A stretch of 64,000 nucleotides of DNA. It comes from Apostichopus japonicus (taxonomy: Eukaryota; Echinodermata; Holothuroidea; Aspidochirotida; Stichopodidae). Below, piece by piece: positions 1 through 13,123 of the stretch. A program made the translations under genes and the position numbers. The notes beneath the pieces are model-generated. The model saw only the letters and a program-made list of their open reading frames with translations. It had not been told where the DNA came from and made no database searches. Within the stretch, counting starts at the first letter, position 1, and every line of letters starts with the position of its first letter. The stretch covers positions 4,852,001-4,916,000 of the forward strand of contig NC_092576.1 in the NCBI RefSeq assembly GCF_037975245.1. The letters are read 5' to 3'.

Positions 1-2045
1 TGAACATGTAAGCCTTCACTTGCTCTTACATCTGTAACCCACCACAGTCCCCTCCTCTTCTCCCCTTCTCCATGATAAAGCTGGTTTTGGATCTTACCAC
101 TCAATATGAACCAAAGGATAGCTGGGATCGTGAAAAGGTTTGTGATAGACATCTGAAAATGGAAAAAAAATTGGAACACTTAATTGAACTGACATAAATT
201 AAATATAAATAGGATGATGTCCAATCTATGACCTACGGTGGCCGATAAAGCCACCGTCACTTAATATAGGTCTTGATTTGTTAACAGTAACTCACGAGCA
301 AGGTAGCAGGAAAACCTGTTTTCAATAGAGTTTAAAGTTCATATCCTCTATGTCACTGTAATCACTTGTTTTCATATGATTTTCTTTGGTGCTTTTTCAC
401 TAACCTTCAGTTAAGTTACAAGGAAATACAATAAAATCAAATAAGCTGTTGAGCAATCACTCATCGGTGAGGTTATATCCTGTACTTTTTGGTCAAAAGA
501 AAGTGTGAAATGCGGAAGGCCACTTCGCGACATGGTTCGCCAAAGAAAGAGTTTTAAACCAGGATTGTGAAGTAATTAGCAAATATCACTTGTATCAAGA
601 TGAAATAAATTGTTCTGACATATTGAACAGAAGGTCATTTCATGTCAAATGAACAGATTGTTGGAGAAGTTTATAATTGAATTTTCTCCTAAACTAACAT
701 CCTCCTTGCATGATTAGAGCAAATAAGGAGAATTAGAAAAATTTCAGTCACATTGCCTCAAAATTGTTTGTACAATACATTCAGGAGGTATCGTCAATGA
801 CCGTGAAACATGCTATGAACTTAAACTATAATAGTATGGCCTCCAAAAGCCTGTGCAATGGCGAACTAGCAGGCGAAACAGTACTGTGAAAATGTCAAAC
901 TTTGATTGAGGTTTGAGTGTGATTTTCCATTAAATAATTTCATGCTTGGCAAAGAAACTTCCTGAATTGTTTGAATTGGGTCGAGCAAGATTCATTAGTG
1001 ATTTAACATGGAATGACAAAGAAATAAAACAGCTTATTTAGTGAACTGGTGCTCATTGATGCCCTTACTGAACTGGGTATAGCAACGTGTCTCTTTAACC
1101 TAAGCCCGCGCTACCATTCCATGGTAAGGGTCACCTACAGTATTCAAATGAAACTTGCCATTCACAAAACTTACTTTTTTTTCTTACTTTGGTTTCTTCG
1201 CAAATGGGCTAACCATTCAATGATTTCAAAATAACATTTAGCTCAGTTATATAATGTTCACTCAATGTTGTGGAGTCACGGTATAGGCGAATCCATTTTG
1301 ACCGCGTTAATTGCAACAGTTACAGTGTAGTAGTTGGAGTAAATTCAGTTGATTCTGTGCATACTTTAGGAATAGGCAAGTTCATATATTAATGTAAACT
1401 TTCTGAAAGAGCCTTGTGAAACGATTGTATGCTGATTGTATGCTGCAGAACTTAAAGGCATTGAAGACTCGCCCAAACCGCGTGCGGTCATCTGAAAAAG
1501 TTAACTTTCTGTTGCTTGCAAGTGACGTTTCGTTCGTGTAGCTACAAATGCAGACAGTAATGAAACGTGGTACCTTAATTGTTATCTTTAGCTGGACCTG
1601 AGATGTCCAACGCTGTATCGTTTGTAAAGTGTTGTGTGTATTGACCGCAGCTGTATGTACTGACTGTACACTAGTGTCTAATTACCGACGGTAGCAAGCT
1701 GTGTGAGCATTTTCTTGGATCGATGGTAGTGTTACACTGTTACACCTCATTCGAAACTAGGTCAAATTACCGGCATTAGACATTTCTTTTTGCGAGAGTC
1801 TTCACACCCTTTAATGCTACAATGGTTTAAATGTATACTGTAACGTTCGTCGTTTATATTTGAGAGGGAACCTTTCACAATAAGATATGTACATCACCTA
1901 GTGCTACACATACATTCGGGAAATTCCACTTGGTATTTGTTAAGCACTGCCTCGTGACTGCAGCTATATTGGCTGTTGTTCCGTTCAAACCGATATGCAA
2001 AATTTACTGTGAAAAAGAACACTAATGAAAATCAAAATTTCAGCA
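1..2045. other. No gene recognised
   Basis: I find no exon with recognisable protein similarity, no RNA gene and no clear transposon ends here. The only open frame of note (1049-1234) has no recognisable product and ordinary AT-rich composition. Confidence 0.5.
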
Positions 2046-2049
2046 TTAG

Positions 2050-2990
2050 CTATTTATTTGAATGCAAATAGTTTTTGGTAACAAACCAAAAATGGAACTA
2101 GCCTCTTCATTTAACAAAGCAAAGTTCAGGAAGTAGTAGCTAGAAGCAATATGACTAGGCTATGAGGAAATTGCATATGAAATTCATGATAATAAAAGCA
2201 TATACTGTAGCTACTGCACATCTGGCCACATTCTGAGTCATATAAATAAAATTAACATACCATATCAAAACTGCACACGGATTACCAAATTACCACGTAC
2301 CGTAGTACCCAACGGACCTTTTATCATGAAAAAGGAACCTTCACGCAGTTAATCTGTAGTCGTGTACACAAGCTTACTTTGACTTCGAAACAAACCTGCT
2401 ATACAAACGCCCATGCAAAAACGAAACTTACAGCCAGCCTACTGTCTTGTGACATAGCATACAAATTATTACAAAAAACAAAGAAATAAAAACGGCGTGT
2501 TTAGCATATGATTGTAAAACAAATGCCACTTAATAGTAACGTTTAATACCATACCTTAAAATATAACATTCTGGTGTACACTAGGCTACGTCTCTTTGTA
2601 TACTATAGGTGGAGATAGAATCGCCTTCACGTACAGCAACGAAGCGTCAGTATACTACCTGCAACCCAGCTATATGACTCAACGAAAGGTGTTAAGGTCA
2701 GTCACAGACAATCAAAACAACATACGTGTCGCGTTTCAGAGATCATTCCCATGGGAAGCCGAAATGACACCGGATATGATAATACCATAACACAGTATGA
2801 TGAACAGGGTGTGCTTCAACAAAGGATATGTTACAAGGAACCTCCTGGCTACAACCTTACACAGGTCGTGGTACTACTCGTAGTGACGATGCTAGTCTAA
2901 TAAGGTGGCTCTACTATTATTCTAAACAAGAGACGCTGCTACCACGTCAGGCGGCGATGTTACTGTAAATTAGTGGCGCTACTACCCTTT
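2050..2990. repeat. Diverged direct repeat, copy A
   Basis: Blocks here recur in the same order and orientation at 3030-3570: the stretch around 'aaagttcaggaagtagtag', then 'caaaactgcac', then 'acacaagcttactttga', then 'gctacgtctctttgt', then 'cgaagcgtc'. The copies differ by many substitutions and indels, so the duplication is old. The right part (about 2903-2987, 'ctgtaaattagtggcgct') also matches 15914-15999. Short open frames inside are not preserved between copies, so I do not treat them as genes. It is probably a transposon relic of unknown class. Confidence 0.6.
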
Positions 2991-3029
2991 GTTGGAAGTT
3001 GGAACCAAACCAGGTCATAAATTGAACTA

Positions 3030-3570
3030 TATATAGCCTTTTCATTTTTTGAAACAAAGTTCAGGAAGTAGTAGAAGCCATATGAGTAGACTATGAATAA
3101 TTGCATATGAAACTGCCATACCAGAACTGCAAATATCAAAACTGCACAGGTATCACCAAATTACCATGTAATACACAACGGAGCATTTATCGTGTTGTAG
3201 AAAGTAACCTTCACTCAATTAATCTAGTCGTCACACAAGCTTACTTTGAATTCGAATCAACCTACTACAGAATACGCCCGTGTAAAAACCAAACAAACTG
3301 TTATCTTATCGTCTACTGACACTAAATAACCCAAACAATTCCATATCTTAAACAATTCCATTCTTTGTACACAAAGCTACGTCTCTTTGTGCACTAGGTT
3401 TAGAAATTATCGCCTTCACAAACTACCACGAAGCGTCTGCGTTACAATCAACCAGAAGGCCATTTATAAATAAAACAGCGTAAGGTTCATGGTGCAAGGT
3501 CAAATCACACAATATCAACATAACGATACGTGTTGCAGGGATTCGTATGGAACCCCGGAAGGGCAAAGGA
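3030..3570. repeat. Diverged direct repeat, copy B
   Basis: Second copy of the unit at 2050-2990, in the same orientation and shorter because of internal deletions. Shared landmarks are 'caaagttcaggaagtagtag', 'gctacgtctctttgtgcac' and 'cgaagcgtct'. No coding frame is conserved between the two copies. Confidence 0.6.
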
Positions 3571-3679
3571 TTTGGTAATACTCTAAACAGGAATTGCTAC
3601 AACTATGGAGGTAAAACAGACGCTACAACCAAAGGAGTTGTTTTAAGGAGCTTCTTTGCTACAACTCTAAACAGGGCGA

Positions 3680-4260
3680 GCTTATCGTAAGCCGTTTTAC
3701 TATTTACCTCGTTATTCTACTTAAGTAGAACCTATTCCACTTAAGTAGAATACAATTAAGCTTATGTGAAATTAATTGCACTTAAGTAGAATACAATTAC
3801 GCTTAAGTTAAAATTAATTGCCCTTAAGTAGAATTACATTTTACTTATAAGTAGAATTGTATTCCACTTAAGTAAAATGACCACTTTCTTTTAAGCTTAA
3901 GTTAAATTCAATTTCACCTAAGCTTACATGTATTCTACTTAAGTAAAATACAATTCTACATAAGCAAATTAAATTTAGCTGAAGTAAAAGTGTCATTCTT
4001 TTTTCACTTAAGCTAAATGAAGTTTACCTAAGTAAAATTGTATTTTACTGTTTACCTAAGTAAAATTGTATTTTACTATGGTAGAATACAATTAATCTTA
4101 AGTGAAATTGAATTTAACTTAAGCTAAATTGTATTCTACATAAGTAGAATAAAAATGAACTTAAGCTAAATACAATTGCATTCTACTGAAGAAAATACAA
4201 CTTTTTAAGTGGAATTGAAGGATCGCTCGTGTGGCAAGCCGTTTTAACATTTACCTCGTG
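3680..4260. repeat. ACTTAAGT palindromic array 1
   Basis: About 25 irregular units built around the self-complementary core ACTTAAGT or CTTAAG, joined by AT-rich linkers such as 'agaatacaatt' and 'aaaattgtatttt'. The left edge ('taagccgttttactatttacctcgttattc') and the right edge ('caagccgttttaacatttacctcgtgcgg') are similar to each other in direct orientation. The left edge also matches, inverted, the right edge of the array at 15460-15890. This suggests an internally amplified non-autonomous DNA element; the superfamily cannot be assigned. Confidence 0.65.
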
Positions 4261-4454
4261 CGGAGAAGTGGTTTGTCTGGGGCAATGTTTACATGGGTAC
4301 CATGCCTTATGGTACAACTACTACTTGTACCACTGCTTGGTGGTATGTCGTGTTGCAGTCGTTTCCTTGTACTCAAAAGTGTCCTTCCAACTACATCAGC
4401 AACAGTTTACAACGATTGATTGGCTGGCTGCATTTTCCGAATGTCTAACGTTCA

Positions 4455-4500
4455 CTCTTAAAACTGTTGGGCAAAAGTGGTTGATATTAGTATAGCATAG
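4455..4500. repeat. Fragment of TTGGGCAAA element
   Basis: The sequence 'cactcttaaaactgttgggcaaaag' matches, directly or inverted, the edges of the larger TTGGGCAAA-rich elements near 7770 and 14940, where 'ttttaagagtg' and 'tttttagagtg' occur. It looks like a short terminal relic of the same element family. Confidence 0.4.
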
Positions 4501-4563
4501 GACATCAGTGCTCGTAATGTTATAGGCCTATAATGCTGTTTGCATATTGTTCTCCTTCCTACA

Positions 4564-4733
4564 GGTAGAACAGCTAGGACTTCGAATTATTTACAAATAC
4601 CAATTAACTGCCAAAAAAATATACAACACAGAGTGGGATATTTGACGATGGACATCTTGTGCTATACAGGCGATCATCCTAAACTGGCCGAACTTTTTGC
4701 ATTTAGAGAAGACGTTGGATGCACTGACTGATG
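4564..4733 (+). pseudogene. Possible degraded SAMD3-like upstream exon
   Basis: This segment sits between an acceptor-like 'cttcctacag' and a donor-like 'gtaagc' and lies upstream of the recognisable SAMD3-like copy 1. One frame reads sensibly through most of it but has an in-frame TGA near 4643. Similarity to the family is weak (a WP-containing stretch after the stop), so this is inference from position and splice-like edges only. Confidence 0.25.
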
Positions 4734-5534
4734 GTAAGCCTAATTTAATGTAGCCGTGGCCTGTGAATTCATTGCTAGCTTCACTAAGAGCTTATGCCAT
4801 GACAATAGAGTTTCTCTTTCCAGTATATCTGTAAATATGGGTCAATATTTGGATTTACCTTCAAAATATGTTTTTGGTGGATTGTTACTTTTTAAAATCT
4901 ATCAAAATCAACTGGTCTGAAAGGACCAAATCAGGTTAATGTCAATGGTGGCTTCTGAACCTTTCTGCAAACTTTCTCCAATCATTGCACTCAATATGAT
5001 TAATTGGCTACTATTTTTTTTTTGTAGTCGCTTTCGGGTTTGTGTGTGGTTGAAGTGAGACCCAGCCCTGTTATAATATTAACTTAATGACAGTCACTTG
5101 GACATGTATCAGTGTTGTTTGAAGGTTCCACATAGGGTTTGAATAATTCTTTCAAAAATCTTTGGACAATTGTATTCAGATTTCAGTACAACTGTGTTAA
5201 TGAAAGGTTAGCACTATGGGCTTTTTCTTTCTTTTTTCTTCACAATTTGATAAAATTTGGCTTGAAATTAGTGTGTAGGGTAGGTAATTAAGTCTTCTAA
5301 TACAAATGTGTAGGTGCCCTATGAGTACACATGCCATATTAACTTTCATGTTGCTGTTATTAATGTGTATGAGCATCAAGTTGTGGAGCAAATTTAGGGC
5401 GGTGTATCTCTTGAATTTTATCCTCAGTCCTTGAAGTTTTACATGGTCAATATGGTCAACAAGGTGTGCCTTATTAATGTTTTTGTCGTTTATACCTGCA
5501 AGCATTCTCATTTCTTGCCTTAATCTCTTCACAG

Positions 5535-6606
5535 ATGAAAAGAAGAACTTAGCTTTCTTTCTGTTGCCATCGCTTTTTCGAGGACGGGCAAAGAAAAGCG
5601 GGTCTACTACGGTGACTGGTTGCCTTCAAGCATTCATAGACGATCAGCCAGTAAGCAAAATCTTTAATTATATTTTAAGTAAAATTCTTTTGGTGGTACA
5701 CCTTTTGGTTCATACCAGCTCAGCTGATAGTTTTTTAACCTTAAAAACTTGGTGTGTTGTTGTTTATAGTGAGCAGAAGAATGCTACTTATTGTGCTAGT
5801 GGTCAAAGGTCATTTGAGGTTAACAAGGGCCAAACACTTAAAACCTTTTAAATATGCTAACTTAAAAGGTGAAAGTTAGATGAATCTCATATGTGATGCA
5901 TATAGGTTTGCCAAAATGAGTACATGAATCCCATTGATTATAGCTGGAGGTCATTAGAAGCCACCAGGGCATTTTTTTTAATTAAACTAGTAATGAAATG
6001 GGGGGGAGGTTAAATAAATTTCATCGTCGGTATGTAAACCTTGGTCATAATAATGGAGTGATCCGGTACTTGATAGTGGAAGGGAAAGGTCATTTGACAT
6101 TAATGGGGTGGGTGTTATTATACTTTGAAAACCTTGTCAAGATAAGTATGTTGACTTTTTTGACCTGTTTTTGTTTCTTTTAATTACACTGTTCCACAGT
6201 ATCATAGCATTGTGCAGAAGTCTTAAAACTCTGTCTATCCACCTGTTTTAGTTACATTTTATTTGCAACTCGAGGACTTTATTTTCTTTAATTTGCAGTC
6301 GGTGACAAGTGTTAGAGGACTACTGCAAGAAAATATCGAAGGATGAGCGACCACAGCCATTCATGCATTGCTTAGGAGAGAGTAAAGGTTCCCCCCAGCA
6401 TTTGTTTGTGATAATTGAGAGACATCCAATAATGCAGTCCTTACTCCTCAAGGCAGTAGACTATGTGTTTTAAAGGCAGTATGTGTTGGACATTAACTTC
6501 CAAACTCAATGTAAGGGGGTTTGCGAGTTTCCATGCTGAGGTATATGAACTTGGTTTTATCAAAAGTCGTTCACTGAGTGCCTTTGGAGCTTTCAGAAGT
6601 GTTTAA
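5535..6606 (+). pseudogene. SAMD3-like C-terminal module, decayed copy 1
   Basis: Two exon-like blocks. The first, 5535-5650, lies between 'cttcacag' and 'gtaagc' and encodes EKKNLAFFLLPSLFRG and then AFIDDQP, matching the exon at 12391-12509. The second, about 6299-6606, encodes HLFVIIERHP, SLLLKAVDYVF and VLDINFQTQC, matching the last exon at 13124-13441. It carries an in-frame TAA at 6471-6473, a frame change near 6535 and a disturbed 5' edge, and the frame resumes at 6540 and ends at TAA 6604-6606. The family is known from many fish and marine invertebrate genomes under the name 'sterile alpha motif domain-containing protein 3-like'; its function is not established. The copy appears non-functional. 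Confidence 0.7.
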
Positions 6607-6773
6607 GGGTCAAAGTGTCTTAGAACAAACTTTTCAAATGGTTTCTCGGTATTAGCCTGACATGTTTACATTTTAAGGTTGCTTTTGTTTCATATATATT
6701 AACATATTAAAGGGAAATAGTAAATGTTTGCCTTAGTGAACTGTACCTACATAAAATCTGTTTTTTTTTTCGT

Positions 6774-6801
6774 TGGGGGGGGGGGGGGGTGGGTGGTAGG
6801 A
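6774..6801. repeat. Poly-G tract
   Basis: A run of about 15 G followed by 'tgggtggtagg', preceded by a T-run. It is a simple low-complexity tract, one of several G or C homopolymers in the window. Confidence 0.8.
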
Positions 6802-7499
6802 AGTAGATTTGCTATTGATACAGTGAAAGGTTGAGGCAGGCTTGGTTTATCAAACAAACATTCAATTTTGTGTGTTTATCAGATCAGGTGGCAGCAATGT
6901 CCCTACTATCACTTATAATTGTGATCTTGAAGCTGCTTTTATTTCTAGTATGTAGAATCAATGTGGGATTTACAACCATTTGGCTTTTGTTTGAAATTAT
7001 CAGTGATATTATATTCACTTATTAAGACCAGAGTTGCTTGAAAGAGACCAACATTAAGCTGTACATGATTGTGTGTTGCACCGGTACATTGTGTAGTTGA
7101 TGTCAACATACAGGAGGTCTTCTGCGGTCAACACATTTCAAGAACTGAAAATAGTAAACAATGGCAAAGTATGGATAGCTAATATTTTCAGCTTTAATTA
7201 TGTTGATATGTGTTTATCCCCATTGTGAGTTTATGAAATTATTGCTTCGGATCGAAGTCACAGATCATTTAACTAGGTAAATAGAGGTCAAGCACTGAAT
7301 GCTGTGATAATTCATACTGGAGGAACAATCTGAAGTCGGCAAAGACCAGAAAAAATAAAAGTATGAAAACATGTATTACTTGTTTGTTCTTTATCATTCT
7401 CTGTTTAAGCTTTATAACCTATTCAATAAAGCCAGTTGTATGAAAAAGGTTACAATCCAATGTTTGTATTGTATTAGTTAACCAACCACTATTATTTTT

Positions 7500-7790
7500 A
7501 ACTAGCTGTTGGGCAAGAATCATTGGGTAAAGAAAAATCCATTGGTAAAAGGTTTTACACAACCATTGGGCAAATCGGTGACCAACATTGTTGGGTAAAG
7601 GCATTGTGTAAAAGGTGTTGGGCAAAGGTGTTGGGTATTTATTTAACCGTTTGCTGGGCAAACTCATTAACCAACTTAGTTGGGCAATTTTTTGCCCAAT
7701 ATCAACCAGGAGGCATACGGACCCAACGAATGTGTAAATAATTGCCCAGGTTGAGCAATAATTTGCCCAAAAATTTTAAGAGTGTTCAGA
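7500..7790. repeat. TTGGGCAAA-rich element 1
   Basis: Many copies of TTGGGCAAA or TTGGGTAAA and of their reverse complement TTTGCCCAA, in both orientations, so the block can fold on itself. The right edge is 'aaaattttaagagtgt'. The same motif and edge recur at 14560-14950 and in part at 4455. It behaves like a non-autonomous, internally repetitive DNA element. The open frames on both strands here are products of the repeat. Confidence 0.6.
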
Positions 7791-8228
7791 CTCAGTAATA
7801 AACATAGCTTTGCTTCATTTGCTAAGGGTACATATGGTGTTATATTCGTACATACACAACGAAAGCTGGATAAGTACGGCAGTATGGAGGAATGGCCGCA
7901 ATATTTACGTAATTACACTATTAAAACGTTGGTTAAAAAAAGAATTGTATAGGACCCCCGTGCACTTTATTGGTTAGTTTGTACCCTTAAGTTGGTTAAC
8001 TGGCAGTATTTGGGCTATTCCAATGAGTATGTACATTTCACAGTCCGACGTTTAACCAACTTGTTTATAACTTTACCGCTCACTGTGTAAAAAAATTCGC
8101 GCGTACACATATATGTGCACTAGCTGTACGTACATCAGCGCAGCGTCTATAACACAAACTACATAACACGTCATGCAAAGTACGATCCCCGACAGGGTGG
8201 TTCAGTGATCAAGATTGCAGCTAACGCC

Positions 8229-8309
8229 ATGACAGATATCGAAGACAGTGCTGTCTTGATTTTCTTGAAAAAAAATACGAGATCGAGTCTCTACATGAAA
8301 CTTTTATCG
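8229..8309 (+). CDS. Candidate first coding exon, SAMD3-like copy 2
   Basis: An ATG opens a 27-codon frame, MTDIEDSAVLIFLKKNTRSS and on, running straight into a consensus donor 'gtaagt' at 8310 in phase 0. It lies upstream of, and on the same strand as, the SAMD3-like exons at 10-13 kb. I cannot show that it is joined to them: the exons that should carry the middle of the protein between 8.3 and 10 kb were not found. Treat it as a plausible start exon of that gene. Confidence 0.35.
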
Positions 8310-10011
8310 GTAAGTGTAGCTTAACATCGGTCAAAAGTATGAACTGGGCACTGAGACCCCCAGTGACAGTATAACGTTAGGCTCATAGGCCAACGTTAGG
8401 CTTATACTAGGCTAATGTTAATACTAGTACTATACTACTACTAGTATGCCTAATACTAGTAATAGTAACACTAGTAAACTCAGTAACAGTATACTACTAA
8501 ACTGCCACTGAGTTTAACAGAGTGGTTTAGTCGATGTTAAATGTTATGAATCTTTTTCGTGTTTTTCACCATATAGTGTTGTTCGTGTTAACAACAAAGA
8601 CTAGGACTAATTATTAATGAAAATGTGGTATCCTATTAAACTAGTCCAAATACAAAAACTTTGACCTACTGTCTATATGTAGCCTAGCCTAGTGTAAACA
8701 CCTGTTTAACTATGTACACACTTATAACAGTTTGGCTAAGAATAGATCAAATGTGATGCCACAAAGTTTTTTATTTTGATCTATATCATACATTTTTTGG
8801 AGAATATGTATGAGAATTTCATGCACGATTACTCAACAAGGGAATGGTTGATCATCGCCATACTTACTGTCGCATAGTGAGTAGATAAACCTCATTGTTT
8901 TTGGAGTCATATCATGAATATTAATGAGGGTTTTAATAGAATTTATAATAAAAATTATTCAATATGGTTATGTTTCTGAATGGATTGTTTCAATTGTCAA
9001 TATTGGATACAATTTGCTGTATTGTTGTCAACATTTTACCTATTTCCTTTTAATCTACAGGCCAAGCTCCTTCATTAAGGGCCAAGCTCATTCATTAAGG
9101 CAGCGTTAGCAGCAGCAGTTGTTGATTTGTTTCCCTTTCTGAAGGATCCATAATCTCCCTTGTGTGTAATGTAAGCATGTTTATGTTCTAATATCCCTCG
9201 GCTTAATTGTCATTAGCCATAGTATAGACCACTTTCGTTGTTGTGTTGACTTGAGGTGACTAGTTTCCTTTTCCTGCCCTTTCAAATTGTTTTTAAAATG
9301 TGGAACACAACACACTGCCCACAATGTCACTACTTTTTGCCATCTGTAGTCAAGTAATATAATCTTCTGTGGGTTCTACCAAGTAATTTGTTCATCTCAT
9401 AGAGGACTGTGATACTAAAATCTATTTCCAATACTACCATGATTATATAGGCATCATTTAACTGAATTATTTCTAATTGAAGTCAGCACTAGGGTGACAA
9501 GGCCTTTTAATATGTTAAAAATATCAAAATGGATGTTCAATTGTCACATTGGGAACTCCAAAAACTGTAACTTAGGCACTGGTTTTCAGTGGGCTTCATA
9601 TCTCAATCTAACCAAGGTATTAATGAAGTTTGTTGTTCAGTAGGTACCCTTCTTATTCCATAAAATATCAGAATTCTGCAACTTATTGATTATATGTGCA
9701 ATTAGGGTCAAACCCATTATTTTTAGGCTCATCACTTAAAATCAATTGTCATAGTGTCCCCTGGGACAATACTGATTCATCAGTAAGCATACAATATTAT
9801 ATGAGGACAGTATGGAGTGCCACAGTGTCCTTAGTCATAGCGTTCATATTGTTACCGTGCCGTGTACAACAGCCTTACATGTAGATCAATAAATCACATA
9901 ATTTTCTGAGTTAACTTGAATTTTGCTACCATACTTCAGTGTGTAAGATCTGAAGCTATAAGGAAGGTTTGATTTTCAGTTTGATAAGAGAGTATGCTGA
10001 TTTCATGTGCA

Positions 10012-10056
10012 GGAAGCATGGTATTGCAAAGGTGCTGCAGGACAACCGGCGACAGG
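10012..10056 (+). CDS. Possible small exon of SAMD3-like copy 2
   Basis: Bounded by 'catgtgcag' and 'gtaact', one frame reads KHGIAKVLQDNRRQG, resembling the arginine-rich stretch that occurs mid-protein in the family. A nearby second frame (10062-10172) reads EEHLRYIRKKK and a Ser/Pro/Thr-rich run to a stop. The joining is unresolved. Confidence 0.25.
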
Positions 10057-12390
10057 GTAACTAGAAGAGCACCTACGCTACATACGTAAAAAGAAGATTG
10101 CCATGGTGAAAGATTCCCCGGGTGCATCAAGTCCACCTACTCCTTTGACTAAAGTGTCCACTCCACCAAATTGAGAGATGTGTAATAGGTTTTTACCAAC
10201 TATTCTCAGGATTTGACTTATCTCTGATGCCATGACAATGATCAAAGACTGGCTTAGGACACGTTATACCTACCACAACCATTGGTAACTTCAAAATTTG
10301 ATGTTAAGGCATCTCTGTTTAGTAGGAAATATATGTTTTTATTGTCCTTGCCAGAAGCTGATCTGGAGAACAAAGAGGGATTGGTGATGATGACTGAGTG
10401 GCTAAAATGTAACATGGAACCAAGAGAGAAAGTATTGGACTTCATGAGGCAAACTGCAGTTTACAACAACAGCAGATCAAAGACCACTCAACTAACATTT
10501 CAGATATTGTGAAAGAGTATCCCAGGTTGTTAGACCGTGGAATGGTAACTATCAAATTTGAATTTTTGCTGCTTAATTAAAGAGAAATACGTAGGTGATT
10601 TTGCATCAAAAATACTAAAGAAGCGAGCTCTGAATACATATATTACGACTATTCAAGACCATATCCTTTAACTCTTGAAAAAGGAAGTGGAAAAATTACT
10701 AGCAAAGTTTAGATTTAGCAGAAACACTGAAATTAATTCAGTCACTAACCTCACTGATGAGTTAATACTATATTTCACTTTGAAGTATTTGGCTAACTTT
10801 AAAACAGTATTATAATTGACTACATATCTAGTTTGATTGGAGAGAACTAGTTTCACTGCTTTTTTGCAATGATGGCATTATATTTTAAATCTCTTTTAAT
10901 TTATTGCCTGGAAGTTTATGACAGTAATCAGCCACACAGTGAAGAAAAGTGACTGACTTTTTATTTAACCTTAGGCATCTGACAGATCAGTATGCATTAT
11001 AAAGACCAGATTGGGAATAAATGTTATTTTTGGATGAAAATCTTGCTTTATTCCAGGATATAGCTAGGATTTTAAGAAAGGTTGCTGATGTTGAGTGTGG
11101 AAAAAAGGTACAGATTCAAGCGGTATAATATGGTTTACAAATTTGTACAAAGTTTTTTTTTAATATGGTGTCTTTGCCATTCAGTGCTATGGTTTTATGT
11201 GCAATGTTTGCTCTGCATTTCTTGCAATTGTGTACCAATCTAACAACTTGTCTATCATCTTGTTACAGGGAGACAAGATAAATAATTCCCATGAATATGC
11301 TTTTGTTCAGTGATGATGTAAATAATGAATTTTTGCAACTCAAACCCCCACCCACCCCCCCCCCCCACATTAAAAAAATATTGTGAAAAAAAACATTTTT
11401 GAGCTGTATTCTGAGATATTTTCAAAGCATGTGTCAATAATGTTAAATACTTAAATTTCTTTCCCAGATGTTTTCTAAATGTTATTAATCTAGTCAACGG
11501 TATCAAGCAGTTGGATTTACCACATTCAGCTTCAACAATACATAGTGTTTGTATAGATGCATGGAACCAGACTTTAACAAATTCAGTGAGAGTGATTTTT
11601 TAATGGATCCTAGCTGAGGATCAAAAAAAGAATACACTTACACACATTAAAGTATTCTATTTCCCTTTGCTCTGTCAGATAGAACAAGATTTTTCAGTGC
11701 TTTGGCCTGAGCTTGAGGATCACCTGTATGAGAAATGGGACTTGTACTACAATGGGATTATAGAATATGGCAAACAGGTTGAAAATTGGTAAGGCCTTCT
11801 TGGATTGGAGTATGTTAACCTAGAGAGTTTGTCTATTGGTAAGAGTGCTTCTTATTTCAGTGCACATAGTTGAGCAAATTTAGTTTTTGTATGTTGATCA
11901 TTCCTTGAGAAAAGGATTCATTTAAGCCAAAAGCTAGGGACTACTATAGAACAATAGAACACAAAATATGTCAAAGGTTCATCAGTGTTTTGAGATCTGA
12001 ATATATAATAAAATATAAAGAGTAGATAACTTTGCAAACAGGTTGTGATAGCAGCACAACATTATGAATGTAGGCTTTTAAAGGAGACATATATGATTGA
12101 AAATAAACATACACAAAATACCAAACAGATGCTAACTTATCTCATTACATTCTCATGATATGCCATTTTCTCATTGCATTCTCATGATATGCCATTTTCT
12201 GATACAAATGACTTGGAGGACTTCTAGTGTTAGAGACAAATAAAGGCAAGAGAAAATACAAATAATTTGTGCTGTACGGGCACTGTACGTGATAATGACA
12301 ATTTATATGTTAAGTGGTCATTAATTGTGTTATATTTTTATGCACAAGGACTTTGGACCTATATTTAGTTATGTTTTGTCACTTTCACAG

Positions 12391-12509
12391 ATAAGAAGAA
12401 AACATTGGCATTTTTTCTTCTTCCAGTCATCTTGAGAGGGAAAGGAAAGGGAAAGAAAAGATTGTGCTCAGTAAAAGAGGCAATCACCGCCTTCGTGGAC
12501 TTTCAACCA
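12391..12509 (+). CDS. SAMD3-like copy 2, 'FFLLP' exon
   Basis: The acceptor 'ctttcacag' and donor 'gtaggt' frame 39 codons plus a split codon. It is the direct counterpart of 5535-5650 in copy 1: same entry phase (one base supplied by the previous exon), same exit phase 0, and alignable residues DKKKTLAFFLLP against DEKKNLAFFLLP. The exon is intact. Confidence 0.65.
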
Positions 12510-13123
12510 GTAGGTGTTTAAGCATTCATTTGTCCACTTGTTGAAGTTCATTGACAACATGCTTATGACATATATGTGTTTTGTAGTTTGTGGTGGATTG
12601 CTTGTAAAAGTGGAATCTCAACAATTATGCTGGATATGTGTCAATGTACATAGATGCTCCCAAGCACATGAACCATATTCCGTTTGGTTCAAAATGGATA
12701 ATTAATATTCATGAGTGGGCAGGGCCTACGTAATATTATTTAAATATTGATTTCACAACAATAATATGCTTGTCAAATTTTGCTCAATTTGGTAATAACA
12801 GTAGTAGGACATGGGTCACATGTTTAGCTGATTTTAACTAATAAATTATGAGTTAATGATAGTAAAAGTATCTTCTAAACATGATAAATAAACAGTAAAT
12901 TTCAAATGTATCAAACGTTCATAGTACTTTTTTAAAACTAGCATGTCATGGTAAGCATAGATATGGGTGGTCATGAAGTTTGGCTGTGCCAAGTATAATT
13001 TCATATAAAGTTTTTTCTGAATACAAATCTGCTAGAATGGAGGGCTTTTTGCAGTCACAACTTCATATTGATTGACAAAGAGCAGCTTGTGATAATTTTC
13101 ATTTTTATCAATTTTTCTCACAG